The notes under the pieces: model-generated
Databases searched by the model: none
What the model was told of the DNA's origin: nothing
What the model saw: the letters and a program-made list of their open reading frames with translations, nothing else
Source of the DNA: Petaurus breviceps papuanus
Lineage: Eukaryota > Chordata > Mammalia > Diprotodontia > Petauridae
Direction of reading: 5' to 3'
DNA: 64,000 nt
Assembly: GCA_028583685.1 (NCBI GenBank)
Contig: JAMXIF010000225.1
Location: 1,558,183-1,622,182 of the forward strand
Program-made: the position numbers and the translations under genes
In this document: in pieces, positions 44,164-55,430 of the stretch
Position numbering within the stretch: position 1 is the first letter of the stretch
Layout: the number at the start of each line of letters is the position of its first letter

Positions 44164-44627
44164 TTTGGGGGCCTGCCGCGCGGCGGGGGGCCGAGGGGAG
44201 GGAGAGGGGGAGGGGGCGCGGCCCTATCGTCCGGTCCGGGAAGCCGAGGTCTCGGCCGCCTCTCCTGCGGCCCAGCCCCTCTGTTCTTGTCTCTGTTTTG
44301 TGATGGGGCAGCCGAGGCGCGCAGTGGTCAGGTGAAGGTCCCGGGGCGGGGGGCGGCGGTGCGACCTTGGGCAGGCCGGGCCCCTCCGCGCCTCGGTTTC
44401 CCCAGCTGTCAGCGGGGCGTGGGCGGTCGGGGGGGGGGGGCGGGGCCCGGAGGCCTGTGCGCGGGCGCGGTCCGGGGTGCGGGGCCCCCCCCCCCCGGAT
44501 CCCGGCCGGGGCAGCGAGGGGCGCCAGGCCCGGGAGCGGGGAGCACGAGCCGCCGGAGCAGACCGAGGTTGCTTGTGGCAGGAGGGCCGAGCGGAGCTTG
44601 GCAAAGGCGATAGCCCTTATGTGGGGC

Positions 44628-44822
44628 TGCCCGGGAGCGCCGTGGCCTCAGACACTTGGTAGCCGTGTGACGCTAGACGAGTCGCTCAACCCTGTTTGCC
44701 TCAGTTTCCTCCTCCGTCCAATGAGTGGGAGAAGGAAATGGCCAACCATTCCGGGATCTTTGGCAAGAAAACCCCCGAAGGCATCCCCAGGAGTCATCAG
44801 GCACCCGCAGATTGACGGCTAA
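44628..44822 (+). repeat. CORE-SINE (MAR1-type), sense, 5'-truncated
   Basis: GTGGCCTCAGACACTTGGTA, GTTTGCCTCAGTTTCCTCCT, GGAGAAGGAAATGGCCAACC and TTTGGCAAGAAAACCCCCGA are in SINE order. Confidence 0.82.
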
Positions 44823-44849
44823 GTGCCCCGCAATATGCTAGGGAGGGAG

Positions 44850-44970
44850 GAAGGCAGGGCAGTTGGGTTAAGTGACTTGCCCAAGGTCACACTGCTAGTT
44901 TTGTCTTAAGTGTCTGAGGCCTCCTGACTGCAGGGCCAGTGCTCTATTCACTGCCACCTAGCCACCTGCA
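44850..44970 (-). repeat. tRNA-derived SINE, antisense
   Basis: GTTAAGTGACTTGCCCAAGG, GGCCTCCTGACTGCAGGGCC and TATTCACTGCCACCTAGCCA form the reverse SINE, shortened internally. Confidence 0.78.
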
Positions 44971-46145
44971 TTGTGATCCTCATCCTTGGGAGGTAGGTGC
45001 TGCAGCATTCTGGGAGAAATGCTAGCAGGTTGGTTTCCACACATTCTATAGGAACAGTGGATTTTGCAAAAACAGATGTTGCACAGGACATTCGGGAAGG
45101 TGTGAGTCAGGATGAGGGAAGGAAGGGCAGAGCGACCCTATCCAATCAATTAGCTGGAAGAAATCTTTAAGTTTCTCCCCGGGCTAAGCTGGCTCAAACT
45201 GGCCAGGGTCAAGGGATGGTCACCGACTTTTTATTAACACACATGCTCAACTAGCCTCATACATATTAGTTGACACACCCCAAATAGAATTAAAGCCAAA
45301 ACATGCATATCCAAACATGCATCCCATGTTAGCTCATGTTTGGGAGGAGAGAATGCATGAAGGAGTAAATGTGTAGTGGGCAGGTCAGAAGGACTGGGAC
45401 CAATCTCAGTTCTGAAGGGAGGAACCAGGCAGGAAATTCCAATGGAAACAGCATAGAAGGGCTTGCATTTGGCAGATTCTCTGTAGGCTTTTGAAAAGGC
45501 TACCCATTTATTTGGAAAGAGTAAATGTAAAATAAAGGTGATGAAAACCTTCCTGGCTTTCCAATGAGTATTGTTTATTCTTAGACCAAGTATGTTTCTG
45601 ACAATCCCCATTTTACAGATGAGGAAACTGAGGTATAGTTTGAGTGACTTGCCCAGGGCCACATAGTGTCTGAGTCTGACTATGAACTTGGGCCTTCAGT
45701 GGTGCCTCTGAGCTGCCAGGTGAACTGGGGTGGTGGCTGTGGGAGTGCAGAAAAAGGGGCTTCAAAGAAACTGTGAAAGTACAGAGGAGCCTGGTAGTGA
45801 CCTTGATCATAAGAGGGAAGCCCAAAATTGGGGAGGCTTTTTTGGGAAATTGTGACTTGGAGCATTGCGGGCTGAGTGGGATTTGCCTAGGGGATGTCTA
45901 TTGGGAGAATGGGCTGTGGCTCCGGAGAGTCTCTGCTCTAGGCTTGATTCATCTCATCGGCTGCACTCCCACCCTCCTTCAGCTCATCACTGGATGACTT
46001 GGGGACCGCTCCCTCCACAGTCACCTTAGTTTTCTTGGCCCCTCGGATTGCAGGGGGAGCACAGATGCCTCCCTTTAGAGAGGGCCCGTAAGTCCAGCCA
46101 GCTCTTAGCTCCCCACCACTTCCTTTACTAACCCCCCCTCCCTCC
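44971..46145. other. Intron sequence, mostly unassigned
   Basis: A MIR-like antisense piece lies at 45605-45700 (ATTTTACAGATGAGGAAACT). A 142-residue minus frame at 45234-45662 has no domain I recognise. No gene is supported. Confidence 0.4.
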
Positions 46146-46149
46146 CAAT

Positions 46150-46400
46150 ATATCAGCTTCCTTTTGTGTGTTTTCTCCCTTCAGATTGGAAGCTTCTTGA
46201 GGGCAGGCAGGGACTGTTTTTCTTACTTGTATCCTTAGTGCTTGGCAGAGTAGAAACTTAGTAACTGTTTACTATGTTGCCGTGTACTTTGCTAGGCACA
46301 GAAGATACAAAACACCAAAAAACCCAGTCCTGCTCTCAAGGAACTTTTGTGGGGGGAAGGGGGGGGGGGGCAGCACAGTGTAAACATATATCAGAAAACA
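46150..46400. repeat. LINE2 tails, one sense and one antisense, adjoining
   Basis: Sense LINE2 tail at about 46180-46260 (GATTGGAAGCTTCTTGAGGG ... CTTAGTGCTTGGCAGAG). An antisense LINE2/MIR-like tail follows at about 46262-46400 (GTTTACTATGTTGCCGTGTA, CTCTCAAGGAACTTTTGTGG). Confidence 0.6.
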
Positions 46401-46679
46401 CAAAGCTGATACAAAGTTACTGTGGCGGGGAGCCTCTGCATATGCCCTCTGCCTGCTTCCTGCTAAGCTTGGAGGGAAACTGGTGTTTTGAGGGCCTCCA
46501 GGGCTGAGCAGCAGCAATCCCAGAATGCCTTACACAGGGACAGGCAGGCAGGCCGGCCAGTTTGGCTGGCTGTGGGAGGGAGGTAATAAGGGGCAGCCTG
46601 CCCTATGCCCCACCCCCCTTCCCATGGGCTTCTATTTCCTCATCTCTTCTCTGGGATCAGTATTGGCTTTTCAGTTACC

Positions 46680-47620
46680 TTACTTTTAGTGACTTTGCAT
46701 TTACATTTTTTTTGGTCTGCTTCCTTTAGTTCTTTGTTTATTCCACAGTGCTCACATGTGTTCTCGTATTTCTCTGAATTCCTTGTATTTGTAATTTCTT
46801 ACAACACAAGAATAGTACATTTCTCTATTAAAGTGTTTTTTTATTTTTGCTTTTTTTTTTTGAAAGGGGGAAGGTAGGTCAATTGGGGTTAAGTGACTTG
46901 CCCAAGGTCACATGGCTAGTTTTTGTGTTAAGTGTCTGAGGTCGCATCTGAACTCAGGTCCTCCCGGTTCCAGGGCCGGTGCTCTATTCACTGCCCCACC
47001 TAGCCACCCCATAAAGTGTTTTTTTGAAAGCAATTTTTAAATTGATTGACACCTACCTGGTTTCCGGTGTTTTTGTTCTCGTAGAGTGCTTATATCTGAA
47101 CTGTGGTATATATTAGTTCTGAGTTAGACTTCCTTGGAGTATACCCAAAAGCGATATCTTTGGGGCCCAAGGGCGTAAGTCACTTAATTTGCATGATTTC
47201 CAATTGATTTCCAAAATATTTGGGCCAATTCACAGTTCCACCAATGGTGTGTTCCTTAGTGCCTCTCTCTGCCCTTCCTCCCCATGGTGACATCCCTGTC
47301 ACTTTGCAGGATATGAGGCAAAACCTCAGACTTGTTTTAATTGGATTTTCTGGGACCTAAGGATTTGGAACATATTTTTAAATGATCGTTTGCGGTTTGC
47401 AATTTTGAAAAATGTTCATATCCTTTGATCACATATATTAGGAAGTAGCTCTTAAATATTTGGGTTAGTATTTTTGATATCCAAAAATACTTCTTACGCA
47501 TCCCCCTCCCCTAAACTGAACAGTTGGTTTCATTTTACCTTCATTGTCTGCACAAAAGCCTTTTGGTTTTATGTAATTGAAATTGTCTGTTGTCTTATGA
47601 ACTCTGACCTTTTTGTTACC
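46680..47620 (-). repeat. L1 fragments, antisense, interrupted by a SINE
   Basis: On the plus strand, GGTCTGCTTCCTTTAGTTCT at the left and TTCACAGTTCCACCAATGGT, GACTTGTTTTAATTGGATTT and GTTCATATCCTTTGATCACA at the right are the reverse of the L1 ORF2 C-terminal region. It is strongly decayed, with no frame left. Confidence 0.6.
46848..47012 (-). mobile_element. tRNA-derived SINE, antisense, inside L1
   Basis: A T run is followed by TCAATTGGGGTTAAGTGACT ... CCACCTAGCCACCCC. The direct repeat TAAAGTGTTTTTT is on both sides (near 46829 and 47013). Confidence 0.88.
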
Positions 47621-48935
47621 CACCGCTGTGAAAGGGACTTAACTTCCTCGGGAGCTCCTCACTGCTTTCCTTCTCCTGTTACCTTGTTACGATATTGTCT
47701 CATGGTCAGAGATGTTTGCGGGTAGTGCGGTGGCTAGCAGACTGGAGGGGCCAGCTTTTTTTTCTTCCCCTTGCAGCTGTAGCATGGGTAACTCTAGCTA
47801 AGTAGTATGGTTGGTGGGGTTTACCAGCTCATTTCACCAAGAATGAAGCTTGGGTTTTCTGGAGTATGCATTGATAGCTCCTGTAGGTCTGCTAGGCGGC
47901 AGAACTTTTGAAAGGTGAGATTGAAAGTTTGTTCGTTCCTTCTGATTCAGTTACTGTTACAATCAAGTGATCAAGTATCGCTGGCTTGTTTTGAGGGACA
48001 AGAGTATAATGGTTTCTATGGTCAACACCTCAAGGGAGGCATAAGATTCAGTCACCACTTGTAGCTGCTGAAAAAGGGTAGCTGAAAATCCCATCTTAAA
48101 ACTTGATTGCTGTGGGGTGAAATCCTGACTACATTGCTGTTTGGAGGGGAGCAGCCAGGAAGGGGGACAGTAGGGGGAGAAGGACTTCTGACATTGACAA
48201 TGTCACACTTTTCCTTCAGACATTCAGACCTCTACTTTAAATCATCAGTTCTGACCATCTCTGAAATGTCAGAGTAAATTCCCGTAGCCAAGTATTAGTA
48301 TTCTCCAATCTTACATTTTGCTTTTTGTGCTTATGAGATTGGGAGCCAGTACATAAGTTTAATCAATTTTTTTTACAAAAAGCTTGTTTAAAGCACATTC
48401 TCTGTTGATAGAACTTTAGTTGGTGTTCAAAATTTAGATGTTGACTTCACGTTTTTGAAGAGGCAGGCATGCTCATTGTAAAGTGGTTCATGTCAGGCAT
48501 GGTTTGGCAGAAGTGTTCAGAAAGGTTTTGAAGCTCAGGGAGACATTTTCTATCAAATTGAGCAAATTAGTCGTGAGTATTTGCAGTCTATTTTTATCTC
48601 AGGGTGTTTGGGTGATGATAATGGTCGGCTGCATCACCCCAAACAAGGCATTGGGTGGGCAGGGGGGTAGATGTGAATGTGTGTATGCATCCATCTTCTG
48701 CTTGTATGTAATGTGCACAAAACACTTCATTGAATGTGAAGCTGTTTTCACTTATAAATATGAAATAAAGGTGTCTTGAAGCAAAAATTAAGTGGTCTCC
48801 CTGAGAATCCTCCATACTATACTCAGGCCTCTTGGCAAACTTAGGGCTTTATGTAGGTGAGTTGTTATGATGCCTGCCTCTTGTATTCTGTATATTGGCT
48901 CTTTGTATTTTTGTGAGAGAACCCAGTTATAAGGA
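47621..48935. other. Intron sequence, nothing recognised
   Basis: Mostly A/T-moderate unique sequence. The 98-residue frame at 48483-48779 ends near an AATAAA (48763), but it has no domain, no splice context and is most likely chance. Confidence 0.4.
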
Positions 48936-48939
48936 TTCT

Positions 48940-49180
48940 CAGGGAATAAGCATTATTAAACTACTTTTGCGTGTTAAGCACTTTACAGATGGAGTCTCCT
49001 TTGATCCTTACCATACCCCTGAGAAGTAGGTTCTGTTCCCATTTTGCAGATGAGGAAACTGAGACTGAAGGTGGTTCAGTGAGTGCCCAAGGTCTCACTG
49101 TTAGAAATACCTGAGGATGGGTTTGAATTTAGGGGTCTTCCTGCCTCTAAGCCTGATGCCTCGCTCACTGTGCCCCCCTA
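48940..49180 (-). repeat. MIR/CORE-SINE, antisense
   Basis: GCATTATTAAACTACTTTTG, TTTGCAGATGAGGAAACTGA and GCCCAAGGTCTCACTGTTAG identify a reverse MIR. Confidence 0.75.
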
Positions 49181-49529
49181 CCAGCTTTTATCTGGTGATT
49201 TACCTTAGTTTAGTTCCTCTTTTGAAACTGGAGGTCTTAGGACCCTTGCCACAAAGCTGGACAGGCCCTTTGAGGCCATGTAGCTCCTCAGCAGGCATTT
49301 AGTGTCTCTGTACAGGTGCCCCTTATACCCTGGGGGTGCTTGATCACAAATGAAATCATCTATAGGGAAAGGACTAGACCTGTGATTTCATTGTAATCCC
49401 TCCACCATTGAAGGTGGGTGACTAGTTTATGATCAGAGGCAAGACTTGAACCCAGGACTTCCTGACTTGGAGATTGGCTCTCTGTCCACTTATGCCATAG
49501 TGCTCAATGTGTGGGATATGATATTGCAG

Positions 49530-49582
49530 ATGTATGTATGTAGGTATGTATGCATGCATGCATGCATGCATGTATGTATGGA
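49530..49582 (+). repeat. (ATGT)/(ATGC) microsatellite
   Basis: Pure tetranucleotide units ATGT, AGGT and ATGC. Confidence 0.93.
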
Positions 49583-49995
49583 TGCCAAGCATTCCAACTC
49601 TGCTTCGGAAAGAGCAGCTCCAGTGGGCTGGCCACATGGTTCAAACACAGTACGTACACTTGGAGCCCTCACACAAGGCAGGCGTTCACATGGTGGTCAG
49701 CAAGCAGTAGGAAGACACGGTCACGGTCTCTCTGAAGAGAACTGATTGTGTGGTGGGGAAGACACAGGCACAGGACCGCCCGGCGTGGCGTGCCCACGTC
49801 AGAGAAGGTGCTGGGCTCCACGAGCAGAATGGAGGCAGCTCAGACGAAATGCAGAATGCGCAGATTTAGAGAATTTAGACTATTTGTGCCCAAGCTGTGG
49901 GAGAGCATGGTGAGCTACCGCCGGGCACATTGTGACTGGACTCTAACGTAGTGATGTTATTTTTGGTCCTCTTCGAGAAAGGACAACCACCACTC
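49583..49995 (+). repeat. LINE ORF C-terminal end and 3' tail, sense
   Basis: The plus strand encodes residues like IPTLLRKEQLQWAGHMV, then a region resembling DRPAWRAHVREGA, and a degraded zinc-finger-like end near 49895-49940. It finishes GGTCCTCTTCGAGAAAGGAC. This is the C-terminus of a non-L1, non-L2 LINE. A Dong-R4 or RTE-type family is possible; I cannot settle which. Several frameshifts, no intact frame. Confidence 0.6.
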
Positions 49996-51799
49996 GTGTG
50001 TGTGTGTGTGTGTCTGTGGTGTGTCTGTGTACGTGCACGTATATGCACAAGGTTCTGATTTTTGGCTGGGGCACAGGTAGAGGAGGCAGTTCGGAGGATC
50101 TGGCCTGGCTTCCTGTAGGAGGCAGCCCTCCAACTGAACTTGGAAGGGATTCTGAAGACAGACAGGAGTTATGGTAGTTATGGGGCTGCTGATTACAAAG
50201 ATGTTGAGCTCAGGAGCTGGAGGAATGGCAAGGATTCACTTTGGCTGAGCTCTGTATGAGGAAGAAGGTCACGTTTGCTGAAGGAGGGAGGTGCCAGCCA
50301 AAGGCCCCAATAATGGGGGGACTTTCTTTTTCCTTTCCTTTCTCTGCCAAGCATTTGAGTAGGTATTGGGTCAGAGGTGGCCTTTTGGAAAAATAACACC
50401 ATTAGCAAGATAAGTAGTTGGTGGCAGTAGTTTATTGTGTGTATGTTCTCCTGTTTTCCAGTTTGGAAGGAAGACCGCTTTTGGAGTCAGGGCCTGGGTT
50501 TGACTCTGGGCTGTGGTGCTACCCGTGTGACCTTTGGGCAGTTCATTCACATCCTCTAGACCTCAGTTTCCTCACCAGTAAAGTAAGGAGTGGTGTAGAT
50601 GGAGCTTGAGGCTTGCTCTCATTCTAAATCTGTGGATGGATGACATGTAGCTTCTGTTACAGTTCCCAAGAGCGACGTCTCAGTGTCAAGACAGTTGTCA
50701 AGACAATCATGAAACCAGGCAGTGTGATACTGTTTGGCTAGCCTCCGAATTGTGGGGAACACTCCCTTTATTGGTCCTTAGAAGTGACAGCTAATGCTAC
50801 CTTAGTTTCTTCCTATGCACTAAAACAGTGTGTCCTTTCTAAACCCAAGAAACACATTACCACATTTGGGAAGAGTGATTGCTGCTTTGGTCACCTTTGC
50901 ATTCTCACTTGGTTACAGAGTATATGCCGAGTGAACTGCAGGGTCTGTGGAGTTCTCAGGGAAGAGAGCTTGCCTTGGTTGAGCAGCCCCTAGGACTGTC
51001 TCTTGAGGTGGGTGGGGAATGGAGATGGGCTGGGGTCAGGGGGTTCTCAGTGGAAGTAAGTCCAAGTAACTCTCAAGTTCTGGGGCTTAGTTAATATTTT
51101 CTGTTGGAAAGAAATCTTTGTGGACTGGAGGAAGGTGTTTAATGGCTAAAATTCCAATTTGAGATCTGTATCAATCAAAATATTGTTATCTTGTGTTACT
51201 AGAAGACTGGAGTGGAAGGAAATCTGTCCCATCACAAAAGAGACCATGGGGGATTATCCTGCTCTTTTGAGTTACAGAAAATTTACTTGTGTAGGTCTTC
51301 CAAATTTGAAATGTTACCTAAATCACACATGGGGCTGCTGGTGGCTGTGAGTAGACTACCCAGCCTGGAGTTGGAAAGGCCTGAGTTCAGATTTGACCTC
51401 AGATGTAAAGAAAGACCTTAGCCCAGTGCCTGGCACATAGGAAGTACTTTGTAAGTGTTAGGTATTTTCATTAAGGAGAAAGAATTTCACTAGAAAATTT
51501 TGATACTTGAAAAATCAGGCAGAGAACAGGACATATTTCTCTGCCCACTGGTGTGTAATAGTTTGGTCAGCTGTGGATTCTGGATGAGTTTCTAAGTAGA
51601 TTCTCTTTATGCTAATAAAATAATAGCTGACATTTCCATAGTGCTTTTAAGATTTGTGAGGCCTTTTCCATTTAATCTCATTTGAGCCTGGACAGAAGTT
51701 CCACAAATGTTCTCATTCCTATTTTGCACATATGGAGAGGGGCCAGGTGGGTCCCACAGCCTTTGGGACCCAGAGGTTCTTAACTTGATAGTTTTTCTT
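49996..51799. other. Intron sequence with sparse MIR pieces
   Basis: A short TG run is at 49997-50030. A sense MIR lies near 50465-50640 (GTTTGACTCTGGGCTGTGGT ... AGACCTCAGTTTCCTCACCA) and an antisense MIR-like piece near 51605-51735. No gene is supported. Confidence 0.45.
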
Positions 51800-51809
51800 T
51801 GATTTTAGG

Positions 51810-52023
51810 GATAAGTCTGGAAGGCCCTCTGGCCAACCTTGTGGATGAAACAGTACTAAGTACCCTTAGATCCCTTCAGAAACTTTGGCCAGACTTGACA
51901 AGAGTCATTTGGGATTTATGGCAGCCTGAAAGTGGAGGAGGCCTGTGCTCTCCTCTGAGTCATTGGGAGGGAGAGTTTCCACTTGGGTTCAAAAAATTAG
52001 CACCAGGAGAGCAAGATTGAAGA
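51810..52023 (+). other. Candidate alternative leader exon of PUM2
   Basis: A good acceptor, TTTTTCTTTGATTTTAG|, precedes 214 bases with no repeat signature. They are followed by a weak donor GAG|GTATTT. A 73-residue frame runs through it but starts in the intron and matches nothing I know. Either an untranslated exon or a chance acceptor. Confidence 0.2.
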
Positions 52024-52285
52024 GGTATTTTTAACTTGCATTTCATCTGAAAAAAGATGGGGGGTGGGGAGCAGAAATAATGAGAGTTTAGGCATGTTAA
52101 GTTTATGGTGTCTCTAGGACATCTGTTTTTAAAAAATTGGTGGACGTTGCCAGACTGAAGGTCTAGGGAGAGACAGGGGCTGGATATGTAAAGCTGTGAG
52201 TCATCTTCATCAAGATTTTGTAATTAAGACATTATTTGTGACTTTGGAGAAAACAGCTTCAGTTTCCTGAAGGACTTAGAAACTA

Positions 52286-52704
52286 CCGTGTTTCCCCGAT
52301 AATAAGACACTGTCTTGTTAAAATTTTTGGACAGAAAAACACCAGAGGGCTTATTTTCAGGGGAGGGCTTATTTTAATGAACATTGACAGCAATTTTAAT
52401 AAACAGGTAAATGTGAACAAAAAAATGTACTTTTATTCAATAATGAATTCAATAAAGAACAGGATGACGCGCTCACTGCTGCAGCTCTGATTGGATGCAG
52501 CTCGGAGCGCGGCGTGCGTTTCATGGGGGGGGGACGGTGCATACAGAGGGTACCATGATGTAGCGTGTAGCGCAGGGGATCACCTTCACTACAGTAGCAA
52601 TCTCAATAGGGCTTATTTTCGGGGGAGGGCTTATTTTAGAGGAATCTTACACAGTAAGGGGAGGGCTTATTTTCGGGATAGGTCTTATTATCGGGGAAAC
52701 ACGG
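52286..52704. mobile_element. Short non-autonomous DNA transposon with TA target site
   Basis: A 419-base element has perfect 23-base terminal inverted repeats beginning CCGTGTTTCCCCGATAATAA. It is flanked on each side by TA (52284-52285 and 52705-52706), as for Tc1/mariner/pogo-type insertions. Subterminal direct repeats GGGCTTATTTTC(G/A)GGGG occur at both ends. There is no transposase. The frame through it translates the repeat as RAYFRG units and is not a gene. Confidence 0.85.
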
Positions 52705-52934
52705 TAGACTACAGTGGTTTCGGTGAATGGGGGGAGAGGAAGTAGAGGATAGACAAATTCTCCAGGAGTTTGGTTGACAAAAGGACAGATGGAGGAGGAG
52801 AGGGCCTAGGCCAAGTGGGGTTTTTTTCCTTCCAGTTACATGGAGAGACAGTTTTCAACATTCAACTTGGGAAGATTTTGAGTTCCCAGGTTTTTCTCTC
52901 TCCTTCCCTCCTCCCCTCTCACCTCTCCAGTGCG

Positions 52935-53290
52935 GCAGGCAGTCTGGTATAGGCCAATCATATGAAACATATCTCCACATTAGTCACGTTGCGAAAGAAG
53001 AATCAGAACAAAGGGGAAAAACTATGAGAAAGGAAAAACATAAAAAGCGAAAATAGTCTGTTTCAATTTGTAGTCAGACTTTTTAGTTCTTTCTCTGCAT
53101 GTGGATAGCGTTCTCTATCATGAGTTTTTTAAAATTGTCTTGGGTCATTGTGTTGAAGAGAGGAGCTAAATCTATCAAAGTTGATCATTGCGCAGCGTTG
53201 CTGTTACTGTGTACAGCGTTCTCCTGGTTCTGCCCGCTTCACTTGGCATCAGTTCACATAAGTCTTCCCAGGTTTTTCTGAAATCTGCCT
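52935..53290 (-). repeat. L1 3' end, antisense (copy 1)
   Basis: ACATTAGTCACGTTGCGAAA, GTGGATAGCGTTCTCTATCA and TTCTGAAATCTGCCTGCTCA run parallel to the copy at 53400-53770. Only the 3' untranslated region is present. Confidence 0.75.
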
Positions 53291-54230
53291 GCTCATTTCT
53301 TTTTTATTATTATTAGTTAATTTATTTTTAGTTTTCAACATTCACTTCCATAAGTTTTAAATTTTCTCTCCCTCCCCCCCTGCCCCAAGATGACATTTGA
53401 TCTGATATAGGCTCTAAATATACATTCCTATTAAACATTTTTACATTAGTCAACGTTGAATAGAAGAATCAGAACCAATGGGAGTAGCGGTGAGAGAGAA
53501 AAACATAAAACAAAAAAAGAAAACAGCCTACTTCAATCTTCATTCATGTTCCTTATTTCCTTCTCTGGCTGTGGATGGCATTTTCCATCATGAGTCTCCT
53601 GGAATTGTTTTAGGTCTTTGCATTGCTGAAAAGAGCTAAATCTATCAGTCACCAAACAGTGTTGCCATTACTGTGTACAGTGTTCTCCTTGTTCAGCTCC
53701 CCTCACTCAGCATCACTTCATATAAGTCTTTTTAGGTTTTTCTGAAATCTGCCTGCTCCTCATTTCTTATAGCACTGTAGGACTCTGTTTCATGCATATA
53801 CCACAGCTTGTTCAGCCATTCCCCAATGGATGGGCATCCCCTCCCTTTCCAGTTCTTGGCCACCACAAAAAGAGCTGCTGTAAATATTTTCATACGTGTG
53901 AATCCTTTTCCCTTTTTTATGCTCTCTTTGGGAAACAGACCAAGCAGTGGTATTGCTGGATCAAAGGGTATGCTCAGTTTGGTTGCCCTTTGGGCAGAGT
54001 TCAAATTGCTCTCCAGAATGGTTGAATTTGAAGTGAACTCCACCAGCACTGCACCAGTGTTCCAGTTTTCCCACATGTTCTCCAACATGTATCATTTTCT
54101 GTCATATTAGCCAATCTGAGATGTGAGGTGATACCTTAGCATTGTTTTAATTTGCATTTTTCTAATTAGTAGTGATTTAAAGCATTTTTTTATATATGAC
54201 TATAGATAGCTTTAATTTTGAGAAGGTTTT
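53291..54230 (-). repeat. L1 3' end with ORF2 C-terminus, antisense (copy 2)
   Basis: Minus-strand residues in the frame at 53732-54088 read FDPAIPLLGLFPKES, AALFVVAKNWKGRGCPS and YSAIRNEE, the known L1 ORF2 C-terminal sequence. The L1 3' untranslated region lies between 53291 and about 53760. It is 5'-truncated near 54230. Confidence 0.88.
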
Positions 54231-54639
54231 TTTAAGGATGGAGTAAGTTTGGTCATGTTTAGAGGCAGTAGGGATGGATAGAGGATAGGGAGGGATTGAA
54301 GACCCAGCAGAGGGCGTGACTGAAGAAACAATCTGCTGGAGAAGATGGGAAGGAATGGGATGGAGTGCATGGCTGTTTTCAGGGGGCTGTCTGTCACCGA
54401 TCACAGAGAGGGCAGAAGTTATGGCTGGATGTCAGCAGAATTGTCTGCTGGGGAGGACATGGGCAGTGCCCCCCTTTGGAGATCTTTAAGCAATGGATGA
54501 TCAGTTCTGAGGAAGTTGTCATGGGAATACTTTTAAATGGATGAGTTGGGTTTGATGACCAAGGCAGGCCTTTCGAACTGAATCCATGATGCTGTGAGCT
54601 GCAGTTCTACGATTTTGACCAGGTGCAATATATTTTTTA

Positions 54640-55030
54640 AAAATTTATTTATTTACTTTTAGTTTACAACATTCATTTCCACAGTCCCTTGAGCTTCAGA
54701 TTTTCTCCCCCTCCCCACCATGGAGGCATGCAATCCAATATAGGTTCTACAAATGCCTTCACATTAAACATTAGTCAAGTTGTAAAGAAGGATAATAACC
54801 AATGGAGTGAACAATGAGAAATACAATATTCTTTTTTTTGGAGGGCAATTGGGGTTAAGTGACTTGCCCAGGGTAACACAGGTAGTTTTTGTGTTGTGTC
54901 TGAGGCTGGATTTGAACTCGGGTCCTCCTGACTCCAGGGCCAGTGCTCTATTCACTAAGCCACCTAGCCGTGCGCAATATTCTTTTAATGTGTTTTTTAA
55001 GTGTTTAAATTTAATGTTTTTTTTTTTAAA
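54640..55030 (-). repeat. L1 3' end, antisense (copy 3), with SINE inside
   Basis: GTTTACAACATTCATTTCCA, CATGCAATCCAATATAGGTT and CATTAAACATTAGTCAAGTT match copies 1 and 2. Confidence 0.78.
54832..54966 (-). mobile_element. tRNA-derived SINE, antisense, inside L1
   Basis: It is the full reverse SINE, with the 12-base target repeat CAATATTCTTTT on both sides (starting near 54824 and 54976). Confidence 0.9.
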
Positions 55031-55054
55031 CAATGTTTACATTTACACATTATA

Positions 55055-55430
55055 GCTCTTGGTACAGATAAAGAAGAGAGATTCAGTGTGAGGTCAGTTT
55101 ACCAAATGTTTCTGTTTTAAAAAGTAAGCTTTTATTTATGTAGTCATATATTATCTTTTGTTGTATCTCTCCCTTCTTCCCAGAGAGCCAGCTCATCCAA
55201 CACATAGCATTTTTAAAAGACAAAAAAGGGGGTGAGGATCAACAGAAAAGTCTGGAAGTATGGACAGTGCCCAGCACTGCAGGGGGTGAGGAGTGCCTCA
55301 CCTGTCTCCTTGTGAGCATTGAGCTTGATCCTTCCATCTCCCCAAACCATCCTGTATCTCTTCTGCCCTTTGTAACTACCCTCAGCAGTCCAAGTCTGCA
55401 TTAGGTATCTCCCTCTTCTTAGCCTCTCAC
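55055..55430. other. Intron sequence, nothing recognised
   Basis: No repeat or gene signal that I can name. Confidence 0.35.

Larger units (their letters stand above)
42700..44600 (+). promoter_or_regulatory. PUM2: CpG island promoter of PUM2
   Basis: CpG density rises sharply from about 42.75 kb and stays high to about 44.6 kb. There is no TATA box. A CCAAT box is at 43509-43513, a (TGCG)n run at about 43565-43598, a CGG run at about 43738-43780, and a YY1-like element GCCATGTTG at 43780-43788. An NRF1 palindrome lies in the first intron. Such TATA-less islands are typical of broadly expressed genes. Assignment to PUM2 rests on synteny with RHOB and SLC7A15 and on plus-strand splice signals. 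Confidence 0.75.

Noticed and set aside
43313-44613. Plus-strand frames of 340 and 394 residues in the CpG island
   Set aside because: Low-complexity Gly/Arg/Pro from homopolymer and CGG runs; they cross the exon-1 donors. Absence of stops is due to GC content.
48483-48779. 98-residue frame with AATAAA near its end
   Set aside because: No domain, splice or promoter context; A/T composition makes a chance AATAAA likely.
49540-49582. CRISPR-like short repeats
   Set aside because: Pure tetranucleotide microsatellite without spacers, in a vertebrate genome.
52491-52745. 84-residue frame with RAYFRG repeats
   Set aside because: It reads the subterminal repeats of the DNA transposon; not a gene.
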